Shown piece by piece: positions 9,152-18,048 of a stretch of DNA of 64,000 nucleotides. The notes beneath the pieces were generated by a model. That model searched no databases. It was not told the origin of the DNA and was given only the letters and a program-made list of their open reading frames with translations. A program made the position numbers and the translations under genes. This DNA comes from Variovorax sp. JS1663 (GTDB lineage: Bacteria; Pseudomonadota; Gammaproteobacteria; Burkholderiales; Burkholderiaceae_C), in contig NZ_LYMK01000001.1 of NCBI RefSeq assembly GCF_002157355.1, forward strand, positions 248,001 through 312,000, written 5' to 3'. The stretch's first letter is position 1; each line of letters starts with the position of its first letter.

Positions 9152-10225
9152 GTGCTCCCGCCCCGATTGACGCTGCGCGTCCTCGCCACCCTGTTGCTTG
9201 CACTCCTGGCCGCGCTCGCCTGCCTGGCGATGCACGCGCCGCTGCCCTGGATGATCGGGCCGCTGCTGGCGGTCTCGCTGGCCTCCATCGCGGGGGCGCC
9301 GACCGCCAGCCACACCCCCTTGCGCAATGCCGGGCAATGGGCGATCGGGACGGCGCTGGGGCTGTATTTCACGCCGCAGATGGTGGGGCTGGTGGCCGGT
9401 CTCTGGTGGGCGATCGTGCTGGCGATCGTCTGGGCACTCGGGCTGGGCTGGCTGTTCGGGCACTGGCTGCACGGCTTGCACGCGCCACGGATGCCCCATG
9501 TGCCAACGCATTCCATGAGAGCCACGACTTACTTCTCTGGCGCAATCGGTGGTGCGTCGGAGAAGACGCTGCTGGCCGAGCGGGTGGGCGCGCGCACCGA
9601 TCTGGTGGCCGCGGCGCACAGCGTGCGGCTGGTGGTGGTCACGGTGGCGATTCCCTTCGCCATGCAGTGGAGCGGCCTGCACGGTCTGGAGATCCATGCG
9701 GCGGGGCCGCGGGAAGTGCGCTGGGGCGGGTTGGCACTGCTGGTGCTGGCCACGGGTGTCGGCGGGCTGGCGATGCGGCTGGCCGGGCGCACCAACCCCT
9801 GGTTCATCGGGCCGCTGCTCGTGTCCATGGGCTTCACCGTGGCCGGGCACCCGCTGTCGGTGGTGCCGGCCTGGGTGTCGAACGCGGCCCAGCTGGTGAT
9901 CGCGGTCAGCCTGGGCGTGCGCTTCAGCCGGGAGTTCCTGCACACGGCGCCGCGCTGGCTGGCGGCGGTGGCGGGGGGAACGGTGGGGATGATCGTGGTG
10001 TGCGCCGGGTTCGCCTGGCTATTGGCCTGGGCGACCGGGCTGCATCCCGCGACGCTGGTGCTCGGCACCTCGCCGGGCGGCATTGCCGAGATGGCGATCA
10101 CCGCGAAGGTGCTTCAGCTGGGGGTGCCGGTGGTGACGGCCTTCCAGGTGTGCCGCCTGGTGGCGGTCCTGCTGATCGTGGGGCCGATGTACGGCTGGCT
10201 GTACGGCGGGAAGAAGTCCGGCTAG
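9152..10225 (+). CDS. AbrB-family membrane protein
   Basis: About 357 residues with ten or so hydrophobic helices in two similar halves. Each half has a P-W-M/F-I-G-P-L-L motif (LPWMIGPLLAVSL near 35 and NPWFIGPLLVSMGF near 215) and a Gly-rich segment ending GTSPGGIAEMAITAK. That duplicated arrangement defines the AbrB family, sometimes mislabelled ammonia monooxygenase. Function is poorly known; a transport role is likely. No good ATG or ribosome-binding site is visible: GTG 9152 is chosen because the hydrophobic part begins just after it, and TTG 9167 is an alternative. An ATG at 9062 would overlap the divergent ChaN gene. Confidence 0.8.
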   Translation: MLPPRLTLRVLATLLLALLAALACLAMHAPLPWMIGPLLAVSLASIAGAPTASHTPLRNAGQWAIGTALGLYFTPQMVGLVAGLWWAIVLAIVWALGLGWLFGHWLHGLHAPRMPHVPTHSMRATTYFSGAIGGASEKTLLAERVGARTDLVAAAHSVRLVVVTVAIPFAMQWSGLHGLEIHAAGPREVRWGGLALLVLATGVGGLAMRLAGRTNPWFIGPLLVSMGFTVAGHPLSVVPAWVSNAAQLVIAVSLGVRFSREFLHTAPRWLAAVAGGTVGMIVVCAGFAWLLAWATGLHPATLVLGTSPGGIAEMAITAKVLQLGVPVVTAFQVCRLVAVLLIVGPMYGWLYGGKKSG

Positions 10226-10533
10226 TGCACCAGGACGGGGGTGTGGGCGAGCTCGGCGTAGCCCTCAAGGGTGTCCTCGACCTCTTCCTGGGTCGGGGTG
10301 TTGAGTTGCCAGGCGGCGATCTGCTGCTGGAACAGCTCGGCCCAGGAACCGTCGAGGTAGACCTCCTTGCCGGAGCGCTTGTCCACGATCTCGAAGCCGT
10401 GGCGGGCGAGGACGGGCACGTTGGGCGCCAGCGGCTTGTCGTCCTCGGTCGGTTGCACGTGCACGACGACGAAGGAGTCGGAGTCGTAAAGCATTTGCAT
10501 GGCGGGTCCAGTGCGGATGTCGATGGCCTTCAT
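10222..10533 (-). CDS. DUF3567 family protein
   Basis: A 103-residue cytoplasmic protein with the MQMLYDSDSFVVVHV start typical of DUF3567, a family largely restricted to Betaproteobacteria and of unknown function. The family usually begins at the internal Met at 10500, giving 92 residues; neither start has a convincing ribosome-binding site. Its stop codon shares the palindrome CTAG (10222-10225) with the stop of the convergent abrB-like gene, so the two reading frames end on the same four bases. Confidence 0.8.
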   Translation of the reverse strand: MKAIDIRTGPAMQMLYDSDSFVVVHVQPTEDDKPLAPNVPVLARHGFEIVDKRSGKEVYLDGSWAELFQQQIAAWQLNTPTQEEVEDTLEGYAELAHTPVLVH

Positions 10534-10621
10534 GATGGTTAGATAGCAATCAACGCGCCAGTTTCAAGAAGGGCTGTTGTTTTGTAGGTACAGGCCGTGA
10601 TTTTTTGTGCACTCCTGGGCC

Positions 10622-11746
10622 TCAGGGCCGCGCGCCCTGCGCGTCGCGCAACTGGAAATCGGCGAAATCGCCATTGGACTGGGTCTGGCGGATACGCACC
10701 GGCAGGTATCCGAGCGCGGGGGCGATCCAGAGTTCCACCTTGTCGTCGAAGGGCTTGCGCGGATTGCGGGTGAGCTTGCGCGCTTCGAATTCGCCGGCCG
10801 GCAGGCTCAGGTGCTCGTCTTCCTCCACCTTGAAGATCCAGAGGTCGGCATCGCGTGGCCCCACGGTCTGGATGGCGAAGGCGGCGCCGGGCGGGTAGCG
10901 CGCCGGATCGCCTGCCAGCAGGGCGCCCAGCTGCATGATGACGCTGAGCCGGTCCTGCGCACCGGGCAGCAGCGGCACGCTCGGCGCGTTGTTGCTGAAC
11001 ACGATCTGGCCTTGGTCGCGCATGAAATGCGAGGCCACCTCGCCGCGGCGCTTGTCCGAGAAGCGGGCCGGCTCGATGCCGCCCGGCCCGATGACGCCGC
11101 TGCTGTGCTGGCTGCGGATGGTCTTGAAGAGGAAGCTGAGCGAGAGCTGGGCGTCGTACTGCTGGCCGTCCTGCTGCCAGACCAGCTTGCCGAATACGCC
11201 CTGCATCGGCGCCGCGCCCAACTGGCCGGTCACTGCGAAGGCGAGCTGCACCGGGCCCGACACCTGGATCGGGGCCGGCGCCTCGGTGGGGCCGGTGGCG
11301 GTCCCGCTGCCGGCAGCGCCGGCCGATCCCGAGGCCGCGCCTGCCGGATCGCCGGCGGCCGGGCCGGGCGCGGCTTCCGCGGTGGCGGGCTCCGCAGGTG
11401 CCTCGGCCTCGGCGGGGGCCGTCCGCTCGGGTGCCGGGCTGTGGGCCGCTGGCGGGCTGGGCTCGCGGGGCGCGGGCACTGCGTGCCGCGGCCGCACGGG
11501 CTTGGGCGCCGGCGGTTTGGCGGCGACCGGCGGTGGCGGTGCAGGCACCGGCTCGGGCGCCGGGGGCGTGACGACGATCGTGCGCGTGCTGAATCTGGCA
11601 CCCAGCGGCGAAGGATGCGGCCCCGCCGCCATGGGCGCCAGGCCCAGCAGCGCCAGGTGCGCCAGCAGCACCGCGGCCGCCAGCAGCACCAGCGTGCGCC
11701 AGGGCACGCCGGGCAGGGCAGGGGCGGCAGGGGGAAGGAGGCGCAT
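10622..11746 (-). CDS. DUF3108 protein with TonB-like Pro-rich linker
   Basis: A 374-residue envelope protein. It has a short basic N-terminus, one hydrophobic helix (residues about 18-38), a long Pro/Ala-rich stretch to about 150 that resembles a TonB periplasm-spanning linker, then a globular domain with DUF3108 features (FSDKRRGEVASHFM, LWIAPALGYLPVRIRQTQ). DUF3108 domains are beta-rich and periplasmic, with no assigned activity. The start at 11746 is preceded by AAGGAGG at about 11736-11742 read on the minus strand. It is divergent from the FAH-family gene. Confidence 0.82.
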   Translation of the reverse strand: MRLLPPAAPALPGVPWRTLVLLAAAVLLAHLALLGLAPMAAGPHPSPLGARFSTRTIVVTPPAPEPVPAPPPPVAAKPPAPKPVRPRHAVPAPREPSPPAAHSPAPERTAPAEAEAPAEPATAEAAPGPAAGDPAGAASGSAGAAGSGTATGPTEAPAPIQVSGPVQLAFAVTGQLGAAPMQGVFGKLVWQQDGQQYDAQLSLSFLFKTIRSQHSSGVIGPGGIEPARFSDKRRGEVASHFMRDQGQIVFSNNAPSVPLLPGAQDRLSVIMQLGALLAGDPARYPPGAAFAIQTVGPRDADLWIFKVEEDEHLSLPAGEFEARKLTRNPRKPFDDKVELWIAPALGYLPVRIRQTQSNGDFADFQLRDAQGARP

Positions 11747-11865
11747 CGGGGAGTGGGATCGGAGGCTGCTGCCAAGGTTCAGCTCGGTACACTGCCGCCC
11801 GTCCAACCAGTTTAGGGCAGCGATGCGGGGGGCGCATCCGCGCCCGCTTCGTTCCTCTTTCGACC

Positions 11866-12879
11866 ATGAAACTTGCCACTCTCCACGACGGCTCGCGCGA
11901 CGGCCAACTGGTCGTCGTCTCGCGCGACCTTGCCAGCGCCCACTACGCCACCGGCATCGCCAACCGCCTGCAGCAGGCGCTCGACGACTGGGGCTTCATC
12001 AGTCCGCAGTTGCAGGACCTGTCGGACCAGCTCAACGCCGGCCGCGCGCGCCATGCCTTTCCCTTCGATCCCGCGCACTGCATGGCGCCGCTGCCTCGGG
12101 CTTACCAATGGGCCGACGGCTCGGCCTACCTCAACCACGTGGAGCTGGTGCGCAAGGCGCGCAACGCCGAGGTGCCCGAGAGCTTCTACACCGACCCGCT
12201 GATGTATCAGGGCGGCAGCGACGACTTCATCGGCCCCTGCGGCCGCATCGTCGTGCCCAGCGAGGCCTTCGGCATCGACTTCGAGGCCGAGATCGCCGTC
12301 GTCACCGGCGACGTGAAGATGGGCGCCACGCCCGAGCAGGCGCTCGACGGCATCCGCCTGCTGATGCTGGTCAACGACGTGAGCCTGCGCAACCTGATCC
12401 CGGCCGAGCTGGCCAAGGGCTTCGGCTTCTTCCAGAGCAAGCCGGCCACCGCCTTCAGCCCGGTGGCCGTCACCCCTGACGAACTGGGCGATGCGTGGCA
12501 GGGCGGTCGCGTGCACCTCACGCTGCAGAGCAGCTGGAACGGCCGCAAGGTCGGCATGTGCGATGCCGGCGAGGAGATGAGCTTCCACTTCGGCCAGCTC
12601 ATTGCCCACATCGCCAAGACCCGCAACGTGCGCGCCGGCAGCATCGTGGGCAGCGGCACGGTCAGCAACAAGGGCGTCGAGAAGAACGGCCGCATGGAGT
12701 GGCCGAAGGGCTACAGCTGCATCGCCGAAAAGCGCTGCATCGAGACCATCCAGGATGGTCAGCCCAGCACCGAGTTCATGAAGTACGGCGACACCATCCG
12801 CATCGAGATGAAGGGCAAGGACGGGCAGTCGATCTTCGGGGCGATCGATCAGGAGGTGGTGGCGCCCGGGGCGGACTGA
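11866..12879 (+). CDS. Fumarylacetoacetate hydrolase family enzyme
   Basis: A 337-residue hydrolase of the FAH family, which cleaves C-C bonds in beta-diketo acids at the end of tyrosine/homogentisate or gentisate breakdown. Visible marks are YQGGSDDFIGPCG, the metal-binding acidic cluster FEAEIAVVTGDV, LMLVNDVSLRNL, the substrate-binding QSKPATAFSPVAV and GSGTVSNKG near 263. The length and N-terminal portion match the bacterial fumarylacetoacetase-like group rather than short FAH isomerases. It lies close to a convergent LuxR-type regulator and the FAD monooxygenase operon beyond it, which fits aromatic catabolism. The substrate is inferred. Confidence 0.87.
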   Translation: MKLATLHDGSRDGQLVVVSRDLASAHYATGIANRLQQALDDWGFISPQLQDLSDQLNAGRARHAFPFDPAHCMAPLPRAYQWADGSAYLNHVELVRKARNAEVPESFYTDPLMYQGGSDDFIGPCGRIVVPSEAFGIDFEAEIAVVTGDVKMGATPEQALDGIRLLMLVNDVSLRNLIPAELAKGFGFFQSKPATAFSPVAVTPDELGDAWQGGRVHLTLQSSWNGRKVGMCDAGEEMSFHFGQLIAHIAKTRNVRAGSIVGSGTVSNKGVEKNGRMEWPKGYSCIAEKRCIETIQDGQPSTEFMKYGDTIRIEMKGKDGQSIFGAIDQEVVAPGAD

Positions 12880-12896
12880 CGTTGCGGGGAGCGTGC

Positions 12897-13673
12897 TCAG
12901 CCGCCCGCACCCCTGAGCAATTCCTTCAAGCTTCCGATCCCCAGCCGCCGGAACGCCCGGTACTGGTGGGTCCGCACCGTGGTGAGCTCCACGCCGATCT
13001 CCCGCGCCGCCTCCTTGGCCGTCTTGCCCGCCAGCAGATGCCCGATGACCTCGCGCTCCCGCAGGCTCAGCGCCAGCAGGCGCGCGCCCAGGCTGGGTTC
13101 GGCCGCCTCGCGCGCCGCCATCGCGCTGCGCCCGTGCGCCAGCGTGGCGTCCGCCAGCAGCGTGGCATGGGCCTCCAGCAGGGCGAAATCCAGCTCGCCG
13201 AACTCGGGCTGGGCCAGGCTGCGGTAGAAGCTCACCGCGGTGCGCTGGCCGGCCGGCGACAGCAGCAGGATCGAGGTGCGCTCGCGGATGCCGACGTCGC
13301 CGTAGCAGGCCGCGCGGTAATCGGGGTCCGCCACCTCGTCGGCGTGCTGGTGCCCCAGCCACAGCTGCGGACGCTGCGGCAGTTTTCGCCTGGCGAGCCA
13401 GACCATGTTCGGGTCCATCCGGTCGAAGCGCTGGGCGACGTAGCGCTCCGCCGTGCGTTCGGCGGTGCTGCCGTAGCTGCTGGCGGCCGAGACCGTCTCG
13501 ATCCGGCCGCTGGCGCTCACGGCGAACACGGTGCAGAAGGTCACCGGCAGCACGTGGTGCATGGCGCCGAGGTAGCTGGCGGCCAGGTGCGGGGTGCCGA
13601 TGCCGGCCAGCACGCCGCTCACCACTGGCGATGCCAGCGGGCGGTCGATCGGGCGCAGGGGCCAGCGTCTCAT
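12897..13673 (-). CDS. LuxR-type HTH transcriptional regulator
   Basis: A 258-residue regulator. The C-terminal LuxR/NarL helix-turn-helix is clear (SLREREVIGHLLAGKTAKEA near 195-215, then VELTTVRTHQYRAFRRLGI). The first 180 residues have no receiver phospho-site or recognisable autoinducer pocket, so the signal is unknown. It is divergent from the FAD monooxygenase operon across 74 bp, which suggests that operon as target. Longer in-frame starts (to 13862) run into the divergent gene and are rejected. Confidence 0.85.
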   Translation of the reverse strand: MRRWPLRPIDRPLASPVVSGVLAGIGTPHLAASYLGAMHHVLPVTFCTVFAVSASGRIETVSAASSYGSTAERTAERYVAQRFDRMDPNMVWLARRKLPQRPQLWLGHQHADEVADPDYRAACYGDVGIRERTSILLLSPAGQRTAVSFYRSLAQPEFGELDFALLEAHATLLADATLAHGRSAMAAREAAEPSLGARLLALSLREREVIGHLLAGKTAKEAAREIGVELTTVRTHQYRAFRRLGIGSLKELLRGAGG

Positions 13674-13732
13674 GGGAATCTCAGGGAAAACACGTCGTAA
13701 GAAGTTAGGACAACGGTGACGCGATGGCATCG

Positions 13733-13745
13733 GGACAATCCCGTT
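13733..13745. promoter_or_regulatory. Palindrome just before the monooxygenase start
   Basis: CGGGA-CAA-TCCCG lies 2 bp before the ATG at 13748 and inside the divergent LuxR/monooxygenase spacer. It could be an operator half or a small hairpin at the start codon; nothing in sequence alone decides this. Confidence 0.3.
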
Positions 13746-13747
13746 GC

Positions 13748-15505
13748 ATGAACACCGCTGTTGTCCCGTCCGCGTCCGCCGCACCTGCCGCGCGCCCCGG
13801 CGACGCCGCCACCGGCGCATTGCCGCCCGAGGCAGTCGGCCTGCCGCCGCCGGTCGGCGCATTCCACTACACCCGCTTCGCGCCCCTGCTGCCGAAGCTC
13901 GCGAATGGCGTCGAGCCAGGTCGCCACCCGGTGGTGATCGCTGGCGGCGGCCCGGTCGGCATGGCGCTGGCGCTGGGCCTGGCCAACCATGGCGTGAGGA
14001 GCGTGATCCTGGAGGCGGACGACACCGTCTGCGTCGGCAGCCGCGCTGCCTGTGTCTCGCGGCGCAGCCTGGAGATCATCGAGCGCCTGGGCGCGCTGCC
14101 GGCCTTCCTGGCCAAGGGCCTGGCCTGGACCGGCGGGCGCAGCTTCTACAAGACGGAGGAAGTGTTCCGCTTCGAGATGCCGCACGACACGCTGCAGAAG
14201 CTGCCACCGATGATCAACCTCGAGCAGTACTACATCGAGCAGTACCTGCTGGACGAGATCACGCGGCGCAACACGGCCGAGCCGGGGCTGATCGACATCC
14301 GCTGGGGCACGGAACTCACCGGCTTCGAGCAGGACGGCGACGGCCTGACCCTGCAGGCGCGCAATGTGCTGGGCGCGTACACGCTCGCGGCCGCATGGCT
14401 GGTCGGCTGCGACGGCGGCCAGAGCTTCGTGCGCAAGTCGCTCGGGCTCAACCTGGAAGGCACGGCCTACGAGGGCCGCTACGTGATCATCGACATCGAG
14501 CTGCACAGCAGGCACCCGACCGAGCGCCGCGCGTGGTTCGATCCGCCGTGGAATCCGGGCTCCACCGTGCTGATGCACCGGCAGCCCGACGACATCTGGC
14601 GCATCGACTACCAGCTGCGCGCCGGGCAGAGCACCGAGGAGGCATTGAAGCCCGACGCGGTGGCCGACTTCGTGCAGCGCCATCTCGATGCCATCGGCGA
14701 GGGCCACCTGCCGTGGAAGACGGTCTGGACTTCGGTCTACCGCGCCGGCGCCATGACGCTGCCCGACTACAGCCACGGCCGCGTGCTGTTCGCGGGCAAT
14801 GCGGCGCACGCGATGCCGATCTTCGGCGTGCGCGGCCTCAACTCGGGCTTCGACGACGCCGACAACCTGGCCTGGAAGCTGGCGCTGGTGACGCGCGGCC
14901 TGTCGGATGCCTCGCTGCTCGACAGCTATTCGCAGGAGCGCATCGCCGCCTTCCACATCAATGCGGAGAGCGCGATGCGCAGCACCGAGTTCATGTCGCC
15001 GCCCTCGCGCGGCTTCGACCTGCTGCGCGAGGCGGCGCTGTCGCTCTCGGGCGTGCACCGCGGCATCGCGAACCTGATCAACCCGCGGCAGACGCAGGCG
15101 GTGCGCTACGAGGATTCCGTGCTGTCCAGCGAGAGCGACCCGCTGCCGGCGGGGCCGCGGCCCGGCGAGACGGTGCCCGAGCATCCGCTGGCCGAAGCGC
15201 TGCACCTGACCGACTGGATCGGCCCGCGCTTCACGGTGCTGATGCTCAACATCGATCGGCCGGATGCGGCCTTCGAGGCCGAGCTGGCGGCCGCGCAGGC
15301 CGGCCCGCTGCAACCCGCGCTGCACCGCCTGCCGCCCGCCGCGCAACACGCCGCGGTGTTCGAGGCCCTGGGCGCGCAGGAAGGTGCGGTCTACCTGCTG
15401 CGCCCGGACGGCCACGTGGCGGCGCGCTGGCGCCGTCCGCGCCCGGGCGTACTGACGCAAGCGCTGGCGCGCGCATCGGCATCGGCCCTCAAGGAGCACG
15501 CATGA
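13748..15505 (+). CDS. FAD-dependent aromatic monooxygenase (MhpA-like)
   Basis: A 585-residue class A flavoprotein hydroxylase. FAD motifs are complete: the GxGxxG dinucleotide fold at HPVVIAGGGPVGMALALG (about residue 62), the DG segment LVGCDGGQSFVRKSLGL (about 225) and the GD-type motif, here in the variant VLFAGNAAHAMPIFGVRG (about 345) where the usual G-D is G-N. Such enzymes put a hydroxyl group on phenolic rings using NAD(P)H and O2. ATG 13748 is preferred to ATG 13724, which is more N-terminal with no family support. It overlaps the next gene by ATGA. Confidence 0.85.
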   Translation: MNTAVVPSASAAPAARPGDAATGALPPEAVGLPPPVGAFHYTRFAPLLPKLANGVEPGRHPVVIAGGGPVGMALALGLANHGVRSVILEADDTVCVGSRAACVSRRSLEIIERLGALPAFLAKGLAWTGGRSFYKTEEVFRFEMPHDTLQKLPPMINLEQYYIEQYLLDEITRRNTAEPGLIDIRWGTELTGFEQDGDGLTLQARNVLGAYTLAAAWLVGCDGGQSFVRKSLGLNLEGTAYEGRYVIIDIELHSRHPTERRAWFDPPWNPGSTVLMHRQPDDIWRIDYQLRAGQSTEEALKPDAVADFVQRHLDAIGEGHLPWKTVWTSVYRAGAMTLPDYSHGRVLFAGNAAHAMPIFGVRGLNSGFDDADNLAWKLALVTRGLSDASLLDSYSQERIAAFHINAESAMRSTEFMSPPSRGFDLLREAALSLSGVHRGIANLINPRQTQAVRYEDSVLSSESDPLPAGPRPGETVPEHPLAEALHLTDWIGPRFTVLMLNIDRPDAAFEAELAAAQAGPLQPALHRLPPAAQHAAVFEALGAQEGAVYLLRPDGHVAARWRRPRPGVLTQALARASASALKEHA

Positions 15506-15738
15506 ACATCCTCAGCCTCGAAGCACGCGACCGGCTCTATGCCGACTGCGCCCGCGCCATCAGCGAAGCCGGCGCCGAGCGAGAATCACTCTTCCTCGCG
15601 CGACTCGCCCTGCTGCTGTTCGAGCAGCTCGGCGACGAGGCGCGTTGCCGGGCCGCGCTGGCGGAAGCGCTGCGCGACCTGCCGATGCCCTCGCTCTCCG
15701 CAGCGGCGGCCGAGGCCGGCGCGGCCCGATCCTCTTGA
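15502..15738 (+). CDS. DUF2783 small protein
   Basis: A 78-residue acidic helical protein beginning MNILSLEARDRLYADC. Its ARLALLLFEQLGDEARCRAALAEAL centre matches the DUF2783 pattern of tiny proteins that typically sit beside FAD monooxygenases in Betaproteobacteria. The start codon overlaps the upstream stop (ATGA), so it is translated in step with the hydroxylase and may assist it. That role is inference; the family has no known function. Confidence 0.72.
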   Translation: MNILSLEARDRLYADCARAISEAGAERESLFLARLALLLFEQLGDEARCRAALAEALRDLPMPSLSAAAAEAGAARSS

Positions 15739-15770
15739 ACACTCACGCCAAGAAACCAGGAGACTTTTTC

Positions 15771-16745
15771 ATGGACCGCAGAACCCTGCTCACCGCCCTG
15801 GCCGCCAGCGCGGCCGCCGGCGCCGCCCCGCTGGTGCGCGCGCAGAACTACCCCGACCAGCTCATCAAGTGGGTGGTGCCCTATCCGGCCGGCGGCGGCA
15901 CCGACGTGATCGCGCGCACCCTGGCCGAGGCCATGCGCCAGACGCTGGGCCAGCAGATCGTGATCGACAACCGTCCGGGCGCCTCGACCAACATCGGGGC
16001 CGACCTGGTCGCCAAGTCCAAGCCCGACGGCTACACCATCATGTCGGCCGACAACGCGGTGCTGGCCTTCAACGAGTACCTGTTCAGCAAGCTGCCCTTC
16101 AACCCCGAGAAGGACTTCAGCTACATCGGCGCGATCGGCAAGTTCCCGATGGCGTTGGTGGTGCACCCGGACTTCCCGGCGAAGGACTTCAAGGCCTTCC
16201 TCGCCTACGTCAAGGCCAATCCCGGCAAAGTCAACTATGCCTCGCCCGGCAACGGCTCGCCGCACCACCTGGCGATGGAGATGTTCAAGAACCGTACCGG
16301 CACCTTCATCACCCACATCCCCTACCGCGGCGCGGCGCCGGCGATGGCGGACGTGATGGGCGGCCAGGTGCCGTGCATGTTCCTCGACCTCGCCTCCGGC
16401 CTGCCGATCATGCAAGGGCAGAAGGTGCGGGTGCTGGCGATCGGCTCAGGCGCGCGCTCGAAGCTGCTGCCGGACGTGCCCACGCTGGCGGAGGTGGGCG
16501 TGCCCAACACGGAGGTGTTCGCCTTCCAGGGCATCCTGGGCCCGGCCGGCCTGCCCGCGCCCGTCGTCAACAAGCTCAACGCGGAACTCAACAAGGCCTT
16601 CAGCGTGCCGGCGGTGCAGAAGCGCTTCAGCGACTTCGGCATGGAGGCGATGCCCGGTACGCCGCAACAGTTCGCGGCGCTGTCGCGTGCGGAGTCCCAA
16701 CGTTGGGGGCCGATCATCAAGTCGGCGGGGATCAAGCTGGATTGA
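15771..16745 (+). CDS. Bug/TctC-family periplasmic solute-binding protein
   Basis: A 324-residue Bug receptor with AGGAG at 15758-15762 before the ATG. It has a signal peptide (RRTLLTALAASAAAGAAPLVRAQ), the ligand-loop motif VPYPAGGGTDVIAR near residue 38, and IPYRGAAPAMADVMGGQV near 185. Bug proteins bind carboxylates or aromatic acids in the periplasm for tripartite or other uptake systems. No membrane TctAB genes are nearby, as is usual for orphan Bug genes. Co-transcription with the monooxygenase suggests an aromatic acid ligand. Confidence 0.88.
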   Translation: MDRRTLLTALAASAAAGAAPLVRAQNYPDQLIKWVVPYPAGGGTDVIARTLAEAMRQTLGQQIVIDNRPGASTNIGADLVAKSKPDGYTIMSADNAVLAFNEYLFSKLPFNPEKDFSYIGAIGKFPMALVVHPDFPAKDFKAFLAYVKANPGKVNYASPGNGSPHHLAMEMFKNRTGTFITHIPYRGAAPAMADVMGGQVPCMFLDLASGLPIMQGQKVRVLAIGSGARSKLLPDVPTLAEVGVPNTEVFAFQGILGPAGLPAPVVNKLNAELNKAFSVPAVQKRFSDFGMEAMPGTPQQFAALSRAESQRWGPIIKSAGIKLD

Positions 16746-16758
16746 GTCTGCGCAGGGC

Positions 16759-17922
16759 CTACTTGGTGTAGGCTTTTCGCGAGCCGTCTTCGAACACCTC
16801 GTCGTCGCGCTCCAGCTTGCCCTCGGCATCCCAGCTGCGCTCGCGCGTCACGCGGCCCTTGTCGTCGTAGCTGGATTCGGCGCGCAGCTTGCCGCTGTCG
16901 CCGAAGCGCTGGTGCGTGCCGATCGGGGTCTGCCGAAAGCGGCTCACGACCAGGAAGCGGCCCAGCGCGGCGCGCTGGCCGTTGTCGTGGAACTCGGTGA
17001 TCTCCACCGTGCGTGCCTCGTTGCCCTCGCCATACACCGCCTTGCTGCGCGGCTGGCCGTTGAGGTAGTAGCTCTCGTCCGACAGCGGCTCGCCGCCCGG
17101 GCCCCAGCGCTGGTCGCGCACCAGCGTGCCTTTCTCGGAAAACTCCTGCTCGCGCTGCTTCACCGAGCCGCGCTCGGTGACCAGATAGGCGACCTCGCGG
17201 CGCTTCACGCCCTCGGAGGACCAGCGCCGCTCGATGCGCTGGTTGCCGATGACCTCGTCCTGCGCCGAGGGCTTGCCGTTGTCGTAGAGCTCCTCGCTGC
17301 GCACCCGCTTGCCTGCCAGGTAGCTCAGGCGCGAGCGCAGGATGCCCTTGGCATCGAACAGCTGGACCTGCGAGGGACTCCCGCCGAAGCCGCACAGCTG
17401 CGCATCGTCGGCCGCGGGCGCGAGCAGCGGCTTGTCGCCGCAGCGCAGGGCCGACAGCTGGCCGCGCTCGGTGAACTCGGCATAGGCGCGCTCGCCCGGT
17501 TCGGCATAGAAGGTGATGCGGCGCAACTGGCCGTTGGGATGGAAGCTGCGCGAGAGGCCGGTCTCGTGCCCGTCCTCGTAGCGCGCCTCGCGCAGCACGC
17601 GGCCGGTGGCGGGCGCGAACTCGCGCGCCAGGCCCTCCATGTTGCCGCGCGCGTTCACGCTGTGCTCCTTCAGCAGCTTGCCCTTCTCGTAGTAGCGCAC
17701 GATGCCCATGAAGACGCCGTTCTGGAGCTGCTGCTCACGCACGAGCTCGCCGCTGTCGCGGTCCTTGCAGCGCATCAGGCCGGTCTTGCCGGCGGTCGTG
17801 TTGCCGTTGGCCGGGTTCACGTGCTGGCCGCCCAGCTCGCAGTCCTGCACGGCCAGTGCGGCCAGGGGCAGGAAAGCGAGCAGCGCGATGGCCAGCGCGG
17901 CCGGGCGCAGGAGAGCAGGCAT
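16759..17922 (-). CDS. Exported MORN-like (YwqK-type) repeat protein
   Basis: A 387-residue secreted protein with a clear Sec signal (ALAIALLAFLPLAALA). The mature part is a run of about a dozen repeats of the form Y/F-x-x-x-G-x-L-x-x-x (YYEKGKLLKE, FHPNGQLRR, FTERGQLSA, FDAKGILRS, FHDNGQRAA, FGDSGKLRA, YDDKGRVTR, WDAEGKLER). These are MORN-variant repeats grouped in databases with the YwqK antitoxin. No toxin gene is beside it, so the toxin-antitoxin label should not be read as function. It is divergent from the Cys/Met PLP enzyme. Confidence 0.8.
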   Translation of the reverse strand: MPALLRPAALAIALLAFLPLAALAVQDCELGGQHVNPANGNTTAGKTGLMRCKDRDSGELVREQQLQNGVFMGIVRYYEKGKLLKEHSVNARGNMEGLAREFAPATGRVLREARYEDGHETGLSRSFHPNGQLRRITFYAEPGERAYAEFTERGQLSALRCGDKPLLAPAADDAQLCGFGGSPSQVQLFDAKGILRSRLSYLAGKRVRSEELYDNGKPSAQDEVIGNQRIERRWSSEGVKRREVAYLVTERGSVKQREQEFSEKGTLVRDQRWGPGGEPLSDESYYLNGQPRSKAVYGEGNEARTVEITEFHDNGQRAALGRFLVVSRFRQTPIGTHQRFGDSGKLRAESSYDDKGRVTRERSWDAEGKLERDDEVFEDGSRKAYTK

Positions 17923-18048
17923 GGTGTCTTCAGGCGGTGGCGAAAGGCTCGCCGGCGTCGCGCATGGGGATGGCGAGGTGAAATATGCTGCGCATGCGAA
18001 GAGCATAGCGGCGCCGCCGCCGTCTCGAAACCCCTGGATACATTTGCG

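Noticed and set aside
16759..17922. Toxin-antitoxin system suggested by the YwqK-type repeats
   Set aside because: The protein is secreted, has many MORN-like repeats and no toxin partner; the label comes only from repeat similarity.
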